From Inquilinus sp042743185 (lineage in GTDB: Bacteria; Pseudomonadota; Alphaproteobacteria; DSM-16000; Inquilinaceae), in NCBI RefSeq assembly GCF_042743185.1, contig NZ_JBHYMS010000021.1:1-64000 (forward strand): 64,000 nucleotides of DNA. Direction: 5' to 3'. The notes below the pieces were generated by a model that did no database searches, was not told the DNA's origin, and saw only the letters and a program-made list of their open reading frames with translations. Position numbers and translations under genes: made by a program. Shown here in pieces: positions 24,827-34,025 of the stretch; position 1 is the stretch's first letter; each line of letters opens with the position of its first letter.

Positions 24827-25045
24827 CTATTCCACGGCCGCGCCCGGTGAGGCCGACGCCTCCCGGCGACGCACCATCTCGGCGATCCAGACGGGAGCAT
24901 AAGGCGGGGTACAGCCCGGCGACGCCGGATAGTCGATGAGGACCTGGAGCGTTTCGCCGATGCCGATGGCGCGGAGAGCGGCTGAGGCCGCCGTCCTGGC
25001 GGGGATCCGAGCGAACAGGGGGCGCGGCAGTCTTGTCGCGCCCCC
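24827..25045 (-). pseudogene. Possible gene remnant in the RTX intergenic region
   Basis: The 574-bp gap between the two RTX genes holds no intact gene. On the minus strand one frame stays open for 72 codons without a start and reads like protein: ALRAIGIGETLQVLIDYPA, then PPYAPVWIAEMVRRREA, ending at TAG 24827-24829. Composition is protein-like and unlike the shadow frames around it. It may be the 3' end of a decayed gene. The family is not recognised, and chance is a real alternative. Confidence 0.25.
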
Positions 25046-25142
25046 TTATGGTCCGGATCGGCTCTTTGCTGATGTTGCTCGGTTGAACCCTCGGGCGACC
25101 GCCTCGTCTCCTGAGCGGACGTTTCGAGGCACGGTGGATATA

Positions 25143-25165
25143 CCAGCCGCCGTGGCGGCTCCTGG
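25143..25165 (-). terminator. Hairpin after RTX protein 2
   Basis: CCAGCCGCC and GGCGGCTCCTGG form a hairpin (AGCCGCC/GGCGGCT core) immediately after the RTX stop at 25166. There is no T-run on the minus strand, so strength is uncertain. Confidence 0.45.
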
Positions 25166-27361
25166 CTACAACACGAAGTCGGCGGCCTGCAGCCTGCCGG
25201 CGTTCTGCAGCACGATGTTGAAGTCGGAAAGACCGTCGCCGTCGATGTCGCCGCCGATCACGGTTTCGCCACCGGAGACGGCGTAGCGCAGCTCGCCGGC
25301 GACGCCGGTATAGGCCGCGGTGCCGATGAAGGTGAAGCTGCCGTTTCCGGCCCCGCCGCTGTCGGCGTCGATCTGCGACAGGTCGATCCGGTCGCCTTGG
25401 GCGTGGCTGAAATCGGTGATCCGGTCGGCATTGGCCCGGCCCGCTGCGCTGTCGTCGACGGTGGCGAAGACGAAGCGGTCGGCGCCGTCCCCGCCGGTCA
25501 GCAGATCCTGCCCGGCCGAGCCTTTCAGGACATTTTCGGCGCTGCTGCCGATCAGGGTGTCGGCGTGGACGGAGCCGTTGACCGATTCGATCGCGATCAG
25601 CGTGTCGCCGGCGGCGGTGCCGCCGCTGCCGGTGCCGGTGGCGAGGTTCACCGTCACGCCCTCGGTGCTGTCGAAATAGGTGACGAGATCGGTGCCGGCG
25701 CCGCCGTCGAGAGTGTCCGCCCCGGCGCCGCCGCGGAGGATGTCGTCGCCGCCGGCGCCGCGGAGGGTGTTGGCGGCACCGCTGCCGATCAGGGTGTCGG
25801 CATAGGCGGAGCCGTTGACGGTCTCGATCGAGACCAGGATATCGCCATAGGCGGTGCCGCCGTCGCCGGTGCCGGCAGCGAGGTTCACCGTCACGCCCCT
25901 GGTGCTGTCGAAATAGGTGACGAGATCGGTGCCGGCGCCGCCGTCGAGGGTATCCGCCCCGGCGCCGCCGCGGAGGGTATCGTCGCCGTCGCCGCCTTGC
26001 AGGGAATCAGCGCCGCCGAGACCCACGAGAGTGTTGCTGCCGCCATTGCCGGTCAGACGGTCGTCGTGGCTGGAGCCGGTGAGGTTCTCGATGTCCCACA
26101 GGGTGTCGCCGGCGGCATCGCCCGCACTTCCCGTGCCGGCGAGGAGGTCGACCACGACAGCGGAGGACGAGCCGCTGTAGGACGCCGTATCCGTGCCGCT
26201 GTTCGAGTGGCTCGTGCCGTCGAAGACATCGCCATAGATCGTGTCCGCGCCTGCGCCGCCTTCGAGGACGTCGTCTCCATACCAGCCGCGGAGCTCATTC
26301 GCGGCCGCATCGCCGATCAGTGTGTCGTTGTGGTCGGAGCCGCCGACCCGCTCGATGCCGACGAGGGTGTCCCCTTCGGCCTCGCCGCCGCTGCCCAGGC
26401 CGGTGGCGAGATTGATCGACACCGCAGCCGTCGAGTCGGCATAGGTTGCGATATCGTTCCCATCGCCGCCGATGAGCTGGTCGGCTCCCGCACCACCGAT
26501 CAGCCAGTCACTGCCAGCACTGCCATCGAGGACATTCGCCCCGCCATCGCCGACCAGGGTGTCGCCCTGGCTGCTGCCCGTCACATTTTCGATGCTGGTG
26601 AAGGTGTCCCCTTGGGCGTCGCCGCCGCTGGCCGAGCCGGTCGCGAGATCGACCACGACACCTGCGGCCGAGTACACATAGTTCACACGATCCGTCCCAG
26701 CCCCGCCATCGAGCACGTCGGCGCCCGCGCCGCCGCGAAGGTCGTCATTGCCGTCACCGCCGCTGAGGCTGTCGTTTCCATCGCTGCCGATAAGCTGGTT
26801 CGCAGCCGCGTTGCCGATCAGGATATCGTCGCCATAATTGGAGCCATAGAGATTCTCGATGCTGTCGAGGATGTCCCCGTCGGCTTCGCCTCCGCTTACA
26901 GCGCCGGTGGCAAGATTGATCGAGACGGCGGTGGTTGATAGATCATAGTAGGCCCAATCGCTCCCATTGCCGCCGGTGATACGGTCCGCACCCGCGTTGC
27001 CGCGCAGGTGGTCGTCGCCGCTCCCACCATCGAGGGTGTCGTTGCCGCCCCAGCCATAAAACGCATTGTTGCCAGCATCACCGACGAGCGTGTCGTTGAA
27101 GGCGCTGCCGGTCCAACCTTCAATGCCGGTCCAAGTGTCTCCGAGGGCGTCGCCTCCGCTGGCAGCGCCGGTGGCCACATTGATCGAGACGGCAGTTGGA
27201 GACGAATCATAGCGGACGAAATCGTCGCCATCTCCGCCATTGAGCACGTCGGCTCCGCCGGAACCGTACAGGTAGTCATTGCCACCCAAGCCATTGAGCG
27301 TGTCGTCACCGCTTGTGCCGGTGAGACCATCATTGCCCGCAGTTCCGTTGACAACTGCCAT
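25166..27361 (-). CDS. RTX beta-roll calcium-binding protein 2
   Basis: 731-aa RTX protein with about six successive units of 90-100 residues. Each has nonapeptide rows (GGAGADTLDGGAGTD) and a conserved strand block of the form YxDSTxAVSINLATG..SGG.A.GDTL..IE..NGS. The last two units (around DSTRGVTVNLAAGTG and DSTEGVTVNLATGTG) are nearly identical, which indicates recent internal duplication. The C-terminal region (DRIDLSQIDAD to LQAADFVL) is the type I secretion signal. AAGGGGA precedes ATG 27361. It likely acts as an extracellular calcium-dependent structural or adhesive protein. Confidence 0.88.
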   Translation of the reverse strand: MAVVNGTAGNDGLTGTSGDDTLNGLGGNDYLYGSGGADVLNGGDGDDFVRYDSSPTAVSINVATGAASGGDALGDTWTGIEGWTGSAFNDTLVGDAGNNAFYGWGGNDTLDGGSGDDHLRGNAGADRITGGNGSDWAYYDLSTTAVSINLATGAVSGGEADGDILDSIENLYGSNYGDDILIGNAAANQLIGSDGNDSLSGGDGNDDLRGGAGADVLDGGAGTDRVNYVYSAAGVVVDLATGSASGGDAQGDTFTSIENVTGSSQGDTLVGDGGANVLDGSAGSDWLIGGAGADQLIGGDGNDIATYADSTAAVSINLATGLGSGGEAEGDTLVGIERVGGSDHNDTLIGDAAANELRGWYGDDVLEGGAGADTIYGDVFDGTSHSNSGTDTASYSGSSSAVVVDLLAGTGSAGDAAGDTLWDIENLTGSSHDDRLTGNGGSNTLVGLGGADSLQGGDGDDTLRGGAGADTLDGGAGTDLVTYFDSTRGVTVNLAAGTGDGGTAYGDILVSIETVNGSAYADTLIGSGAANTLRGAGGDDILRGGAGADTLDGGAGTDLVTYFDSTEGVTVNLATGTGSGGTAAGDTLIAIESVNGSVHADTLIGSSAENVLKGSAGQDLLTGGDGADRFVFATVDDSAAGRANADRITDFSHAQGDRIDLSQIDADSGGAGNGSFTFIGTAAYTGVAGELRYAVSGGETVIGGDIDGDGLSDFNIVLQNAGRLQAADFVL

Positions 27362-27840
27362 GGTCCATTCCCCTTCTCATGCTTGCGGCGCCGCATCTGC
27401 GGCGCAGTGGTCACAGTTGTGGACTGTCGCGCTTCGGCGTCCGGGTGGTCAGACGCGGTCTCGATGAGAAATGAAGGCGCCGAGATCGCGTTGGGATCGG
27501 CAGGAACGCTCCGACACTCTCTCCCAGCTGGGCATATGCGCAGCCTGCGCTCTCGACTGGCTGCAACGGTCCGCAATGCGTTCAAGGATCGATATGTCAG
27601 CAGTCACATCGGATTGGATAGATTGGATATATGAAGGTATTCATTATTGATAGTGGACGCAGGACTCCTATCACAGGCCATGGATGAGTCAACTGCTTCT
27701 TCAAGTCGTCTATATTGGGTTTTCTTCAATATTATTGTTTTTTCGGCGAAAAGGCGCTTGGCTGTCCATGGCCGCCGGGCAGGGCGAGCCCTGCGCTTTC
27801 CATATGGGCGGTAGCTTCGGCCCAGCTGCATCTCCGCCGA
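27362..27840. other. AT-rich intergenic region before the pbpC side
   Basis: I see no gene here. The stretch 27595-27750 is AT-rich compared with the surroundings and contains small inverted repeats such as ATATTG...CAATAT near 27713-27736. Promoter sequences for the minus-strand RTX gene probably lie in 27370-27460, but I could not pick out a convincing -35/-10 pair. Confidence 0.5.
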
Positions 27841-28032
27841 ATGCGCCTGGGTCGCGATCCCGGTGAGGCTCCCGGCCTTGAGGCCGGGATGGAAGCCCGG
27901 CTGCAGATGGCCGATGTCGCGGACCTGATCGATACCGAGCTGCCGACCCTGGCCGCCGCCCGCCTCTGCCGCTCCCTCGGCGTCGACTTCGACAGCGACT
28001 ACGTGGAGCCCGAGGAACCCGACACCGAGTGA
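27841..28032 (+). CDS. Possible small protein, 63 aa
   Basis: Open frame starting at ATG 27841 (a second ATG lies at 27889). The C-terminal half reads DVADLIDTELPTLAAARLC, then LGVDFDSDYVEPEEPDTE, an acidic tail that looks protein-like and not like shadow sequence. The start has no clear Shine-Dalgarno, and the 5' part overlaps a small GC-rich hairpin (CCGGCCTTGAGGCCGG). No family is recognised. It may be the end of a longer degraded gene. Confidence 0.35.
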   Translation: MRLGRDPGEAPGLEAGMEARLQMADVADLIDTELPTLAAARLCRSLGVDFDSDYVEPEEPDTE

Positions 28033-28124
28033 CCGGACGGCGGGCCGATCGGGCGGGTCTGGAATGCCGGCGCTCCCACTCGCTCCGGCCATCAATCCGC
28101 CACCGGCTGCGCTAGAATGGCGGG

Positions 28125-30248
28125 ATGACGACGGCTCGGGGCATCTGGCGGCGGATCGCGATCGCGGCGGGGGCGGGCATCGCCCTCGCCGCGCTGCTCG
28201 TCGGCGCGGCGCTATGGCTCGACGCCCGCTACCCGCCGGCGCTCGATCGCTATCTCGACCGCTCCGCCATCGTCCTCGACAAGGACGGGCAGCTGCTGCG
28301 CGCCTTCACCGCCCGCGACGGCACCTGGCGGCTGCAGGCGACGGTGGACGACGTGTCGCCGCTCTACCTCGCCTTGCTGCAGGCCTATGAGGACAAGCGC
28401 TTCCGCCGCCATCTCGGCGTCGATCCGCTGTCGACCGCGCGCGCCTTCGGCCAGATGATCCGGCACGGCGGCGTCGTCTCCGGCGCCTCGACCCTGACCA
28501 TGCAGGCCGTGCGGCTGCTGGAGCCGCGGCCGCGCACCTTCGGCTCCAAGCTGATCGAGATGGCGCGGGCGCTGCAGCTCGAGGCGCATTACTCGAAGGA
28601 CGAGATCCTCGGCATCTACCTAACCCTGGCGCCGTTCGGCGGCAATCTCGAAGGCGTGCGCGCCGCCTCGCTGGCCTATTTCGGCAAGGAGCCGAAGCTG
28701 CTGACCCCCGGCGAGGCGGCGCTGCTGGTGGCGCTGCCGCAATCGCCCACCCGGCTGCGGCCCGACCGCTTCCCCAAGGCGGCGCGGGCGGCGCGCGACC
28801 GGGTGCTGATGCGCATCGCCGCCGCGGGGGCGCTGGCCCCCGAGGCGGCCCGTGAGGCGACCGAGCAGCCGACCCCCGCGTCCCGGCAGCCGCTGCCGTT
28901 CCGGGCGCCGCATCTGGCCGAGCGGCTGCTGGCCGAGAATCGCGGCCAGGAGGTGCTGCGCAGCACCATCGACGGCCGGCTCCAGGCGGGGCTGGAGGAG
29001 CTGGCCGACCGGTCGCTGCGCGGCCTCGACGCCAGCAGCAACCTGGCGGCGGCGGTGGTGGAGAACGCGACCGGGCGGGTGGTCGGCTATCTCGGCTCCG
29101 GCACCTTCTTCGAAGAGCGGCGCGACGGCCAGATGGACCTCGCCCGCGCCGTGCGCTCGCCCGGCTCGGCGCTGAAGCCCTTCATCTACGGCATGGGCTT
29201 CGAGGACCGGATCATCCTGCCGGAGACGGTGGTGCTGGACCTGCCGATGCGCTTCGGGGACTACGCCCCGACCAATTTCGACCCCGGCTATTCGGGCGAG
29301 GTCTCGGTGCGCGAGGCCTTGCAGCGGTCGCTGAACATCCCGGCGGTGCAGATGCTGGACCATGTCGGCCCGGCCCGCTTCGCCGCCCGGCTGCGCCAGG
29401 CCGGCGCGCCGCTGCGCTTCGACGACCCGACGGTGCTGCCCAGCCTGGCGGTGGCGCTGGGCGGCGGCGGCACCACGCTGCTCGACCTCGTCCGCCTCTA
29501 TGCCGGCATCGCCCGCGGCGGCACCGTGCCCGACCTGGTCTGGCGCGCCGACGCCCCGCCTTCCGGCGGGGAGGGCCCGCGCATCCTCGACCCCTCGGCC
29601 GCCTGGTACGTCACCGACATCCTGGCCTCGGCGCCGCCGCCGGTGGCCATGGCCGATCCCGGGCTGATGCGCGACGGCCGCCGCATCGCCTTCAAGACCG
29701 GCACCTCCTACGGCTTCCGCGACGCCTGGGCGATCGGCTTCGACGCCGAGCACACGATCGGTGTCTGGGTCGGCCGGCCGGACGGGTCGCCCAGCCCCGA
29801 CCGCTTCGGCCGCAACACCGCGGCGCCGCTGCTGTTCCGCGCCTTCGCCCTGCTGCCGCCGCCGGCCCGCGACGTGGTCGGCCCGGCGCCGTCCGGCACG
29901 CCGGTGCTGCGGGCGGAGGACCTGCCGCCGCGGCTGAAGCGGCTGCCCTCCGGCCCGGTCACGCTGGCGCCGCTGCCCTCGCTGGCCGGGATCGAGCCGC
30001 TGTCGATCGCCTTCCCGGCCGATGGCGCGGCGGTGGAGCGTCCGCGCGACGGCGACCGCTTCGGGTCGCTGTCGCTGGTCGCCACCGGCGGCCGCCGGCC
30101 GTTCCTGTGGATGGTCGACGGCCGGCCGATCCCGTCCTCGCCGCTGAAGCGCGACGCGGACTGGGCGCCGCCGGGGCCGGGCGCCGCGCAGATCACCGTG
30201 ATCGACGCCACCGGCGCCACCGCCACGGCGCGGGTGTGGCTGCGCTGA
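28125..30248 (+). CDS. pbpC: Penicillin-binding protein 1C
   Basis: Bifunctional class A PBP of 707 aa acting on peptidoglycan in the periplasm. An N-terminal anchor covers residues 10-30. The glycosyltransferase (GT51) domain has catalytic E89 in AYEDKRFRRH and GASTLTMQ. The transpeptidase domain has SALK (S348, K351), the SLN motif in RSLNIPAVQ and KTG at 524-526 (FKTGTSYG). The final 90 residues are the BiPBP_C beta domain specific to PBP1C. Partner gene yfhM (alpha-2-macroglobulin), often adjacent in other bacteria, is not here. Confidence 0.95.
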   Translation: MTTARGIWRRIAIAAGAGIALAALLVGAALWLDARYPPALDRYLDRSAIVLDKDGQLLRAFTARDGTWRLQATVDDVSPLYLALLQAYEDKRFRRHLGVDPLSTARAFGQMIRHGGVVSGASTLTMQAVRLLEPRPRTFGSKLIEMARALQLEAHYSKDEILGIYLTLAPFGGNLEGVRAASLAYFGKEPKLLTPGEAALLVALPQSPTRLRPDRFPKAARAARDRVLMRIAAAGALAPEAAREATEQPTPASRQPLPFRAPHLAERLLAENRGQEVLRSTIDGRLQAGLEELADRSLRGLDASSNLAAAVVENATGRVVGYLGSGTFFEERRDGQMDLARAVRSPGSALKPFIYGMGFEDRIILPETVVLDLPMRFGDYAPTNFDPGYSGEVSVREALQRSLNIPAVQMLDHVGPARFAARLRQAGAPLRFDDPTVLPSLAVALGGGGTTLLDLVRLYAGIARGGTVPDLVWRADAPPSGGEGPRILDPSAAWYVTDILASAPPPVAMADPGLMRDGRRIAFKTGTSYGFRDAWAIGFDAEHTIGVWVGRPDGSPSPDRFGRNTAAPLLFRAFALLPPPARDVVGPAPSGTPVLRAEDLPPRLKRLPSGPVTLAPLPSLAGIEPLSIAFPADGAAVERPRDGDRFGSLSLVATGGRRPFLWMVDGRPIPSSPLKRDADWAPPGPGAAQITVIDATGATATARVWLR

Positions 30249-30378
30249 GCTGAGCGCCTGGCCCGGCTGCCGCGCGAATTCCTGTCGGCAGCCCTGCGTT
30301 GCCCCCATGGATCCGTCGTTTGCGAGAGTCGGTCAGTGACCATATAGTAAGGCAGTTTACAATCAGGTCGCTTCATAG

Positions 30379-30855
30379 ATGAGCGAGACCAAGCCTCTCG
30401 TCAGCCTCTACACCCTGATCAAGGACCTCGATCAGCTGCTGCGCCGCCGCTTCGAGGAGCGGGTGCGCGCGGCCGGGCTGGACCTGACCCGGCCGCAATA
30501 CCGCGTGCTGCTGTTCATCGACCGCAACCCCGGCATCACCCAGGCACGGCTGGCGGAGATGCTCGACGTCGAGAAGATGACCGTCACCGGCCTGGTCGAC
30601 CGGATGGAGAAGCGGGGCTGGGTCGAGCGCCGGCGCGACCCGCGCGACCGGCGCGCCCATGCGCTCCATCTGCTGCCGCCCGCCCGGCCGATCGTCCAGC
30701 AGCTCGATGCGATGATCGCGCAGTGGCAGGACGATTACAGCGCCCGGCTGCCGGCCGAGGTCATGGCCCGGCTGATCGGCGACCTGCAGATCCTGAAGAC
30801 CAGGCTGACCTGTGACACGGACGAACCGGCGGCCGATGCCGCCAGGCGGTGCTGA
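30379..30855 (+). CDS. MarR-family regulator of the EmrAB pump
   Basis: 158-aa winged-helix regulator, paralogous in fold to the one at 20254. It has DLTRPQYRVLLFIDRNPGITQARLAEML split as two helices, the recognition helix KMTVTGLVDRMEKRGW and the wing RRRDPRDRRAHAL. It starts an operon with the EmrA- and EmrB-like genes, with only one base between its stop and the next ATG. Upstream, the AT-rich 30342-30366 segment contains GTAA-x6-TTAC, a possible operator. By analogy to EmrR it would be released by toxic substrates of the pump. Confidence 0.9.
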   Translation: MSETKPLVSLYTLIKDLDQLLRRRFEERVRAAGLDLTRPQYRVLLFIDRNPGITQARLAEMLDVEKMTVTGLVDRMEKRGWVERRRDPRDRRAHALHLLPPARPIVQQLDAMIAQWQDDYSARLPAEVMARLIGDLQILKTRLTCDTDEPAADAARRC

Positions 30856-30856
30856 G

Positions 30857-31990
30857 ATGCCGGACGGAAGCAACGACACGACCCTGAAGCCTTCTCCGCA
30901 GCAGGCCGGCAACACGCCCGCGCCGGTGCCGCCGCCAGTCAGGCCGCGCCGGCGCGGCCTGCGCCTGGTGCTGCTGGCCGGCGTGCCGCTGGTGATCGCG
31001 GTGGTGGGCGTGGCCCTCTACGCCATGGGCGGCCGCTACGCGGGCACCGACAACGCCTATGTCCATGCCGACACGGTGTCGATCGCGCCCGAGATCTCGG
31101 GCCGGCTGGTCTCGGTCGACGTGTCGACCAACCAGCCGGTCCAGGTCGGCCAGGTGCTGTTCCGGATCGACGACCGGGCGCCGCGCTACGCGCTGGAGCA
31201 GGCGGAGGCCGACATGCGCCAGGCCGCCTTCGACTTCCAGGGCATCAAGGCCAATCTGGTGGAGCAGCAGGCGACGCTGGACCAGGCCCGCACCACCCAG
31301 GACTACCGCCAGAAGGATTACGACCGCATCGCCGCGCTGGCGAAGAACGGCAACGCCTCGCAATCCGCGCTCGACGACGCCCGCCAGGCGCTGGACATGG
31401 CCAAAAGCAGTGTCGACGTCGCCCAGTCGCAGATCGGCATGACCCTGGCCAAGCTAGGCGGCAATCCGGACCTGACGCTGGACGACTACCCGCCCTACCG
31501 CCAGGCCGGGGCGCGGCGCGACCAGGCGCAGCTCGACCTCGACCACACCCAGGTCAAGGCGCCGTTCCCCGGCATCGCCGCCAAGGCCGATGCGGTGCTG
31601 CCCGGCGCCTATGTCACCGCCGGGTCGCCGGTGCTGGCGCTGGTTCGCACCGACAAGGTCTGGATCGACGCCAACCTGAACGAGACCGACCTGACCAACG
31701 TCCAGGTCGGCCAGCCGGTCGAGGTCACGGTCGACACCTATCCGGGGACGACCTGGACCGGCAAGGTCGACAGCCTCAGCCCGGCCAGCGGCGCCGAGTT
31801 CTCGCTGCTGCCGCCGCAGAACTCCAGCGGCAACTGGGTCAAGGTCACCCAGCGCATCCCGGTCCGCGTCCTCGTCGACACCGCCGGCAAGCCGCAGCTG
31901 CGCGCCGGCATGAGCACCGAGGTCGCGATCGACACCGGCCATGCCCGCGGCCTGCCGTTCCTCGGAGGCACCGCTCTCGGAGCACAGTGA
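30857..31990 (+). CDS. emrA: EmrA-like membrane fusion protein (HlyD family)
   Basis: Periplasmic adaptor of 377 aa that links the inner-membrane pump to an outer-membrane channel. A single N-terminal anchor follows a Pro-rich start (LRLVLLAGVPLVIAVVGVALYAMGG), then the lipoyl half DNAYVHADTVSIAPEISGRL, a long coiled-coil hairpin (residues about 100-190) and the second lipoyl/beta-barrel part with VKAPFPGIAAK and QVGQPVEVTVDTYP. ATG 30857 is preferred over GTG 30812. The stop overlaps the EmrB start in TGATG. Confidence 0.93.
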   Translation: MPDGSNDTTLKPSPQQAGNTPAPVPPPVRPRRRGLRLVLLAGVPLVIAVVGVALYAMGGRYAGTDNAYVHADTVSIAPEISGRLVSVDVSTNQPVQVGQVLFRIDDRAPRYALEQAEADMRQAAFDFQGIKANLVEQQATLDQARTTQDYRQKDYDRIAALAKNGNASQSALDDARQALDMAKSSVDVAQSQIGMTLAKLGGNPDLTLDDYPPYRQAGARRDQAQLDLDHTQVKAPFPGIAAKADAVLPGAYVTAGSPVLALVRTDKVWIDANLNETDLTNVQVGQPVEVTVDTYPGTTWTGKVDSLSPASGAEFSLLPPQNSSGNWVKVTQRIPVRVLVDTAGKPQLRAGMSTEVAIDTGHARGLPFLGGTALGAQ

Positions 31991-33519
31991 TGGCCGCACC
32001 CGGCGAAACCATCCCCCATCGCGGGATGATCACGGTCTGCGTGATGCTGGCCACCATCATGCAGGCGCTGGACACCACCATCGCCAACATCGCGCTGCCC
32101 TACATGCAGGGCAATCTCGGCGCCAACCAGGACCAGATCAACTGGGTCCTGACCTCCTACATCGTCGCCGCGGCGATCATGACGCCGGTCACCGGCGCCC
32201 TGGTCAGCCGGATCGGCCGCAAGAACCTGTTCATGATCTCGGTGATCGGCTTCGTCGTTGCCTCGGTGCTGTGCGGCCTGGCCCAGAACGTCACCGAGAT
32301 CGTCGGCTTCCGGCTGCTGCAGGGCGTGTTCGGCGCGCCGCTGGTGCCGCTGTCCCAGGCCACGGTGATCGACATCAACCCGCCGGAGCGGCGCGGCCAG
32401 GCCATGGCGATCTGGGGCGTCGGCGTCATGGTCGGGCCGATCCTGGGGCCGGTCCTCGGCGGCTGGCTGACCGACCATTATTCCTGGCGCTGGGTGTTCT
32501 ACATCAACGTGCCGATCGGCGCCCTGGCGCTGGCCGGCGTGATGATCTTCATGTCGGACACCGGCAAGCAGGCGGCCAAGCGTTTCGACTGGCTCGGCTT
32601 CGCCTTCCTCAGCCTCGGCATCGGCGCCCTGCAGATGATGCTCGACCGTGGCCAGGACCAGGACTGGTTCAACTCGCTCGAGATCATCATCGAGCTGGTG
32701 CTGGCGGCGCTCGGCTTCTACCTCTTCGTCGTCCATCTGCTGACGGCCGACGCGCCCTTCGTCCGGCCGGCGCTGTTCACCGACCGCAACTTCGTGGTCG
32801 CCATGGTGGTGATGGCGATCGTCGGGTCGCTGTACTACTCGATCATGGCCCTGGCGACGCCGTTCCTGCAGACCATGCTGGGCTATCCGGTGGTCACCGC
32901 CGGCCTGGTGATGGGCCCTCGCGGTATCGGCACCATGGTGGCGATGATGGTGGTCGGCCGCCTGATCGGGAAGGTCGACACCCGCCTCCTGCTGCTGCTG
33001 GGCCTGGGCATGATCATCGGCTCGCTGTGGCGGATGAGCGGCTACAGCCTCGACATCTCCTCGACCGAGTTCATGCTCGACGGGCTGGTGCAGGGAGCCG
33101 GGTTGGGCCTCGTCTTCGTGCCGCTCTCGACCATGGCCTTCTCGACCCTGCCGCGGCTGTTTCTCGACGAGGGCGCCGGCATCTACAGCGTGTCGCGCAA
33201 CCTCGGCAGCTCGATCGGCATCTCGGTCGTCACCGCGCTCCTGACCCGCAACACCCAGATCAACCACCAGCTTTTGGGCGAGCATGTCAACGCCTTCAGC
33301 CCGGCGGTGCAGCAGCTGCCGGACATGATGTCGCCGGGCACCGTAACCGGCCGCGCCCTGATCGATCAGGTGGTCAACCAGCAGGCCTCGCTGATCGCCT
33401 ATATCGACGACTTCAAGCTCTTGATGGTGCTGGCGATCGCCGCTATCCCGCTGCTGCTCCTGCTGCGCAAGCCCAAGGGCGGCGGCAGCGCACCGGCGGT
33501 GCAGGTGCATGCGGATTGA
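31990..33519 (+). CDS. emrB: EmrB-like DHA2-family MFS drug exporter
   Basis: Fourteen-helix proton-driven exporter of 509 aa. Motif C of antiporters (LGPVLGGWLTD) is clear, as are the N-terminal LATIMQALDTTIANIALP and motif A-like GALVSRIGRKNLF. ATG 31990 overlaps the EmrA stop; GTG 31987 is a less likely alternative. It works with the adjacent EmrA to expel hydrophobic compounds. It converges on a 40-aa minus-strand ORF whose stop lies 2 bp beyond its own. Confidence 0.93.
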   Translation: MAAPGETIPHRGMITVCVMLATIMQALDTTIANIALPYMQGNLGANQDQINWVLTSYIVAAAIMTPVTGALVSRIGRKNLFMISVIGFVVASVLCGLAQNVTEIVGFRLLQGVFGAPLVPLSQATVIDINPPERRGQAMAIWGVGVMVGPILGPVLGGWLTDHYSWRWVFYINVPIGALALAGVMIFMSDTGKQAAKRFDWLGFAFLSLGIGALQMMLDRGQDQDWFNSLEIIIELVLAALGFYLFVVHLLTADAPFVRPALFTDRNFVVAMVVMAIVGSLYYSIMALATPFLQTMLGYPVVTAGLVMGPRGIGTMVAMMVVGRLIGKVDTRLLLLLGLGMIIGSLWRMSGYSLDISSTEFMLDGLVQGAGLGLVFVPLSTMAFSTLPRLFLDEGAGIYSVSRNLGSSIGISVVTALLTRNTQINHQLLGEHVNAFSPAVQQLPDMMSPGTVTGRALIDQVVNQQASLIAYIDDFKLLMVLAIAAIPLLLLLRKPKGGGSAPAVQVHAD

Positions 33520-33521
33520 GA

Positions 33522-33644
33522 TCAGTACTGCAGCCGGGTCGGGCGATCGGTGTACAGACGCTGATGGCGCTCGCTGGCCTCCGCCCAGCTCTTCGGCATC
33601 CGGTAGCCGGCCAGCAGGATCGTCGCGGCAAAAACGATCTTCAT
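33522..33644 (-). CDS. Small 40-aa putative exported protein
   Basis: ATG 33644 is preceded by GAAGAGG with 7-base spacing. The translated product starts MKIVFAATILLAGYRMPKSW and ends in RLYTDRPTRLQY. The N-terminus has the Lys plus hydrophobic pattern of a signal or anchor, and the tail is Arg/Tyr-rich and amphipathic. It is too short for standard ORF cut-offs. It converges on emrB with a 2-bp gap. I do not recognise the family. Composition, RBS and exact gene packing favour a real gene. Confidence 0.55.
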   Translation of the reverse strand: MKIVFAATILLAGYRMPKSWAEASERHQRLYTDRPTRLQY

Positions 33645-33752
33645 CGCGAACCTCTTCCGGTTTGACCAGTGAAGCATACCGGCAACGCCGGCAATAAACC
33701 GCTTGCCTTGGAGGCGGTGCTACTGGGTGGTATGATGCGGCAGGAGGCGATC

Positions 33753-34025
33753 ATGACCGTCAAGACATCAATCTCGCTGACTGACGACCAGGAAGCCTAT
33801 GCACGTGCTCTCGTCGACAGTGGGCAGTATCCGAGCCTCAGCGCGGTGCTTCAGCGCGGGCTCGACATGCTGCGGCGCGACAACGAGATGCACGACGCGG
33901 AACTCCAGGCCCTTCGATCGCTGATTGATCAGCGCCGGGCGGGACCTTTTATTGACCTTGATGAGAGCGAAGCAGCAGTCCGAGCGCTGCTGCAGCGCAA
34001 GAGGAAGGCGCGTGCGCCACTATAG
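33753..34025 (+). CDS. parD: ParD-family antitoxin
   Basis: 90-aa antitoxin with the N-terminal ribbon-helix-helix domain VKTSISLTDDQEAYARALVDSGQYPSLSAVL (split here by the helix turn) and a C-terminal toxin-binding helix rich in Glu/Arg. ATG 33753 has AGGAGG at 33742-33747. A TTGGAG/TATGAT pair with 17-bp spacing lies at 33708-33736 and is the likely autoregulated promoter. The stop overlaps the start of parE by 14 bp, the usual arrangement for coupled toxin-antitoxin genes. Confidence 0.9.
   Translation: MTVKTSISLTDDQEAYARALVDSGQYPSLSAVLQRGLDMLRRDNEMHDAELQALRSLIDQRRAGPFIDLDESEAAVRALLQRKRKARAPL

Noticed and set aside
25110..25125. GCGGACGTTT string, also found in the hairpin repeat core
   Set aside because: Only about 11 bp match and the arms of the hairpin element are missing, so it is not a third copy.
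23417..26938. Several long plus-strand frames opposite the two RTX genes
   Set aside because: They are the reverse complement of periodic RTX codons, giving repetitive Ala/Val/Gly and Ser/Pro strings with no independent support.
23104..27361. CRISPR-like regularity of repeated sequence
   Set aside because: The periodicity is 27 bp (nine codons) and translates to GGxGxDxxx; there are no spacers.
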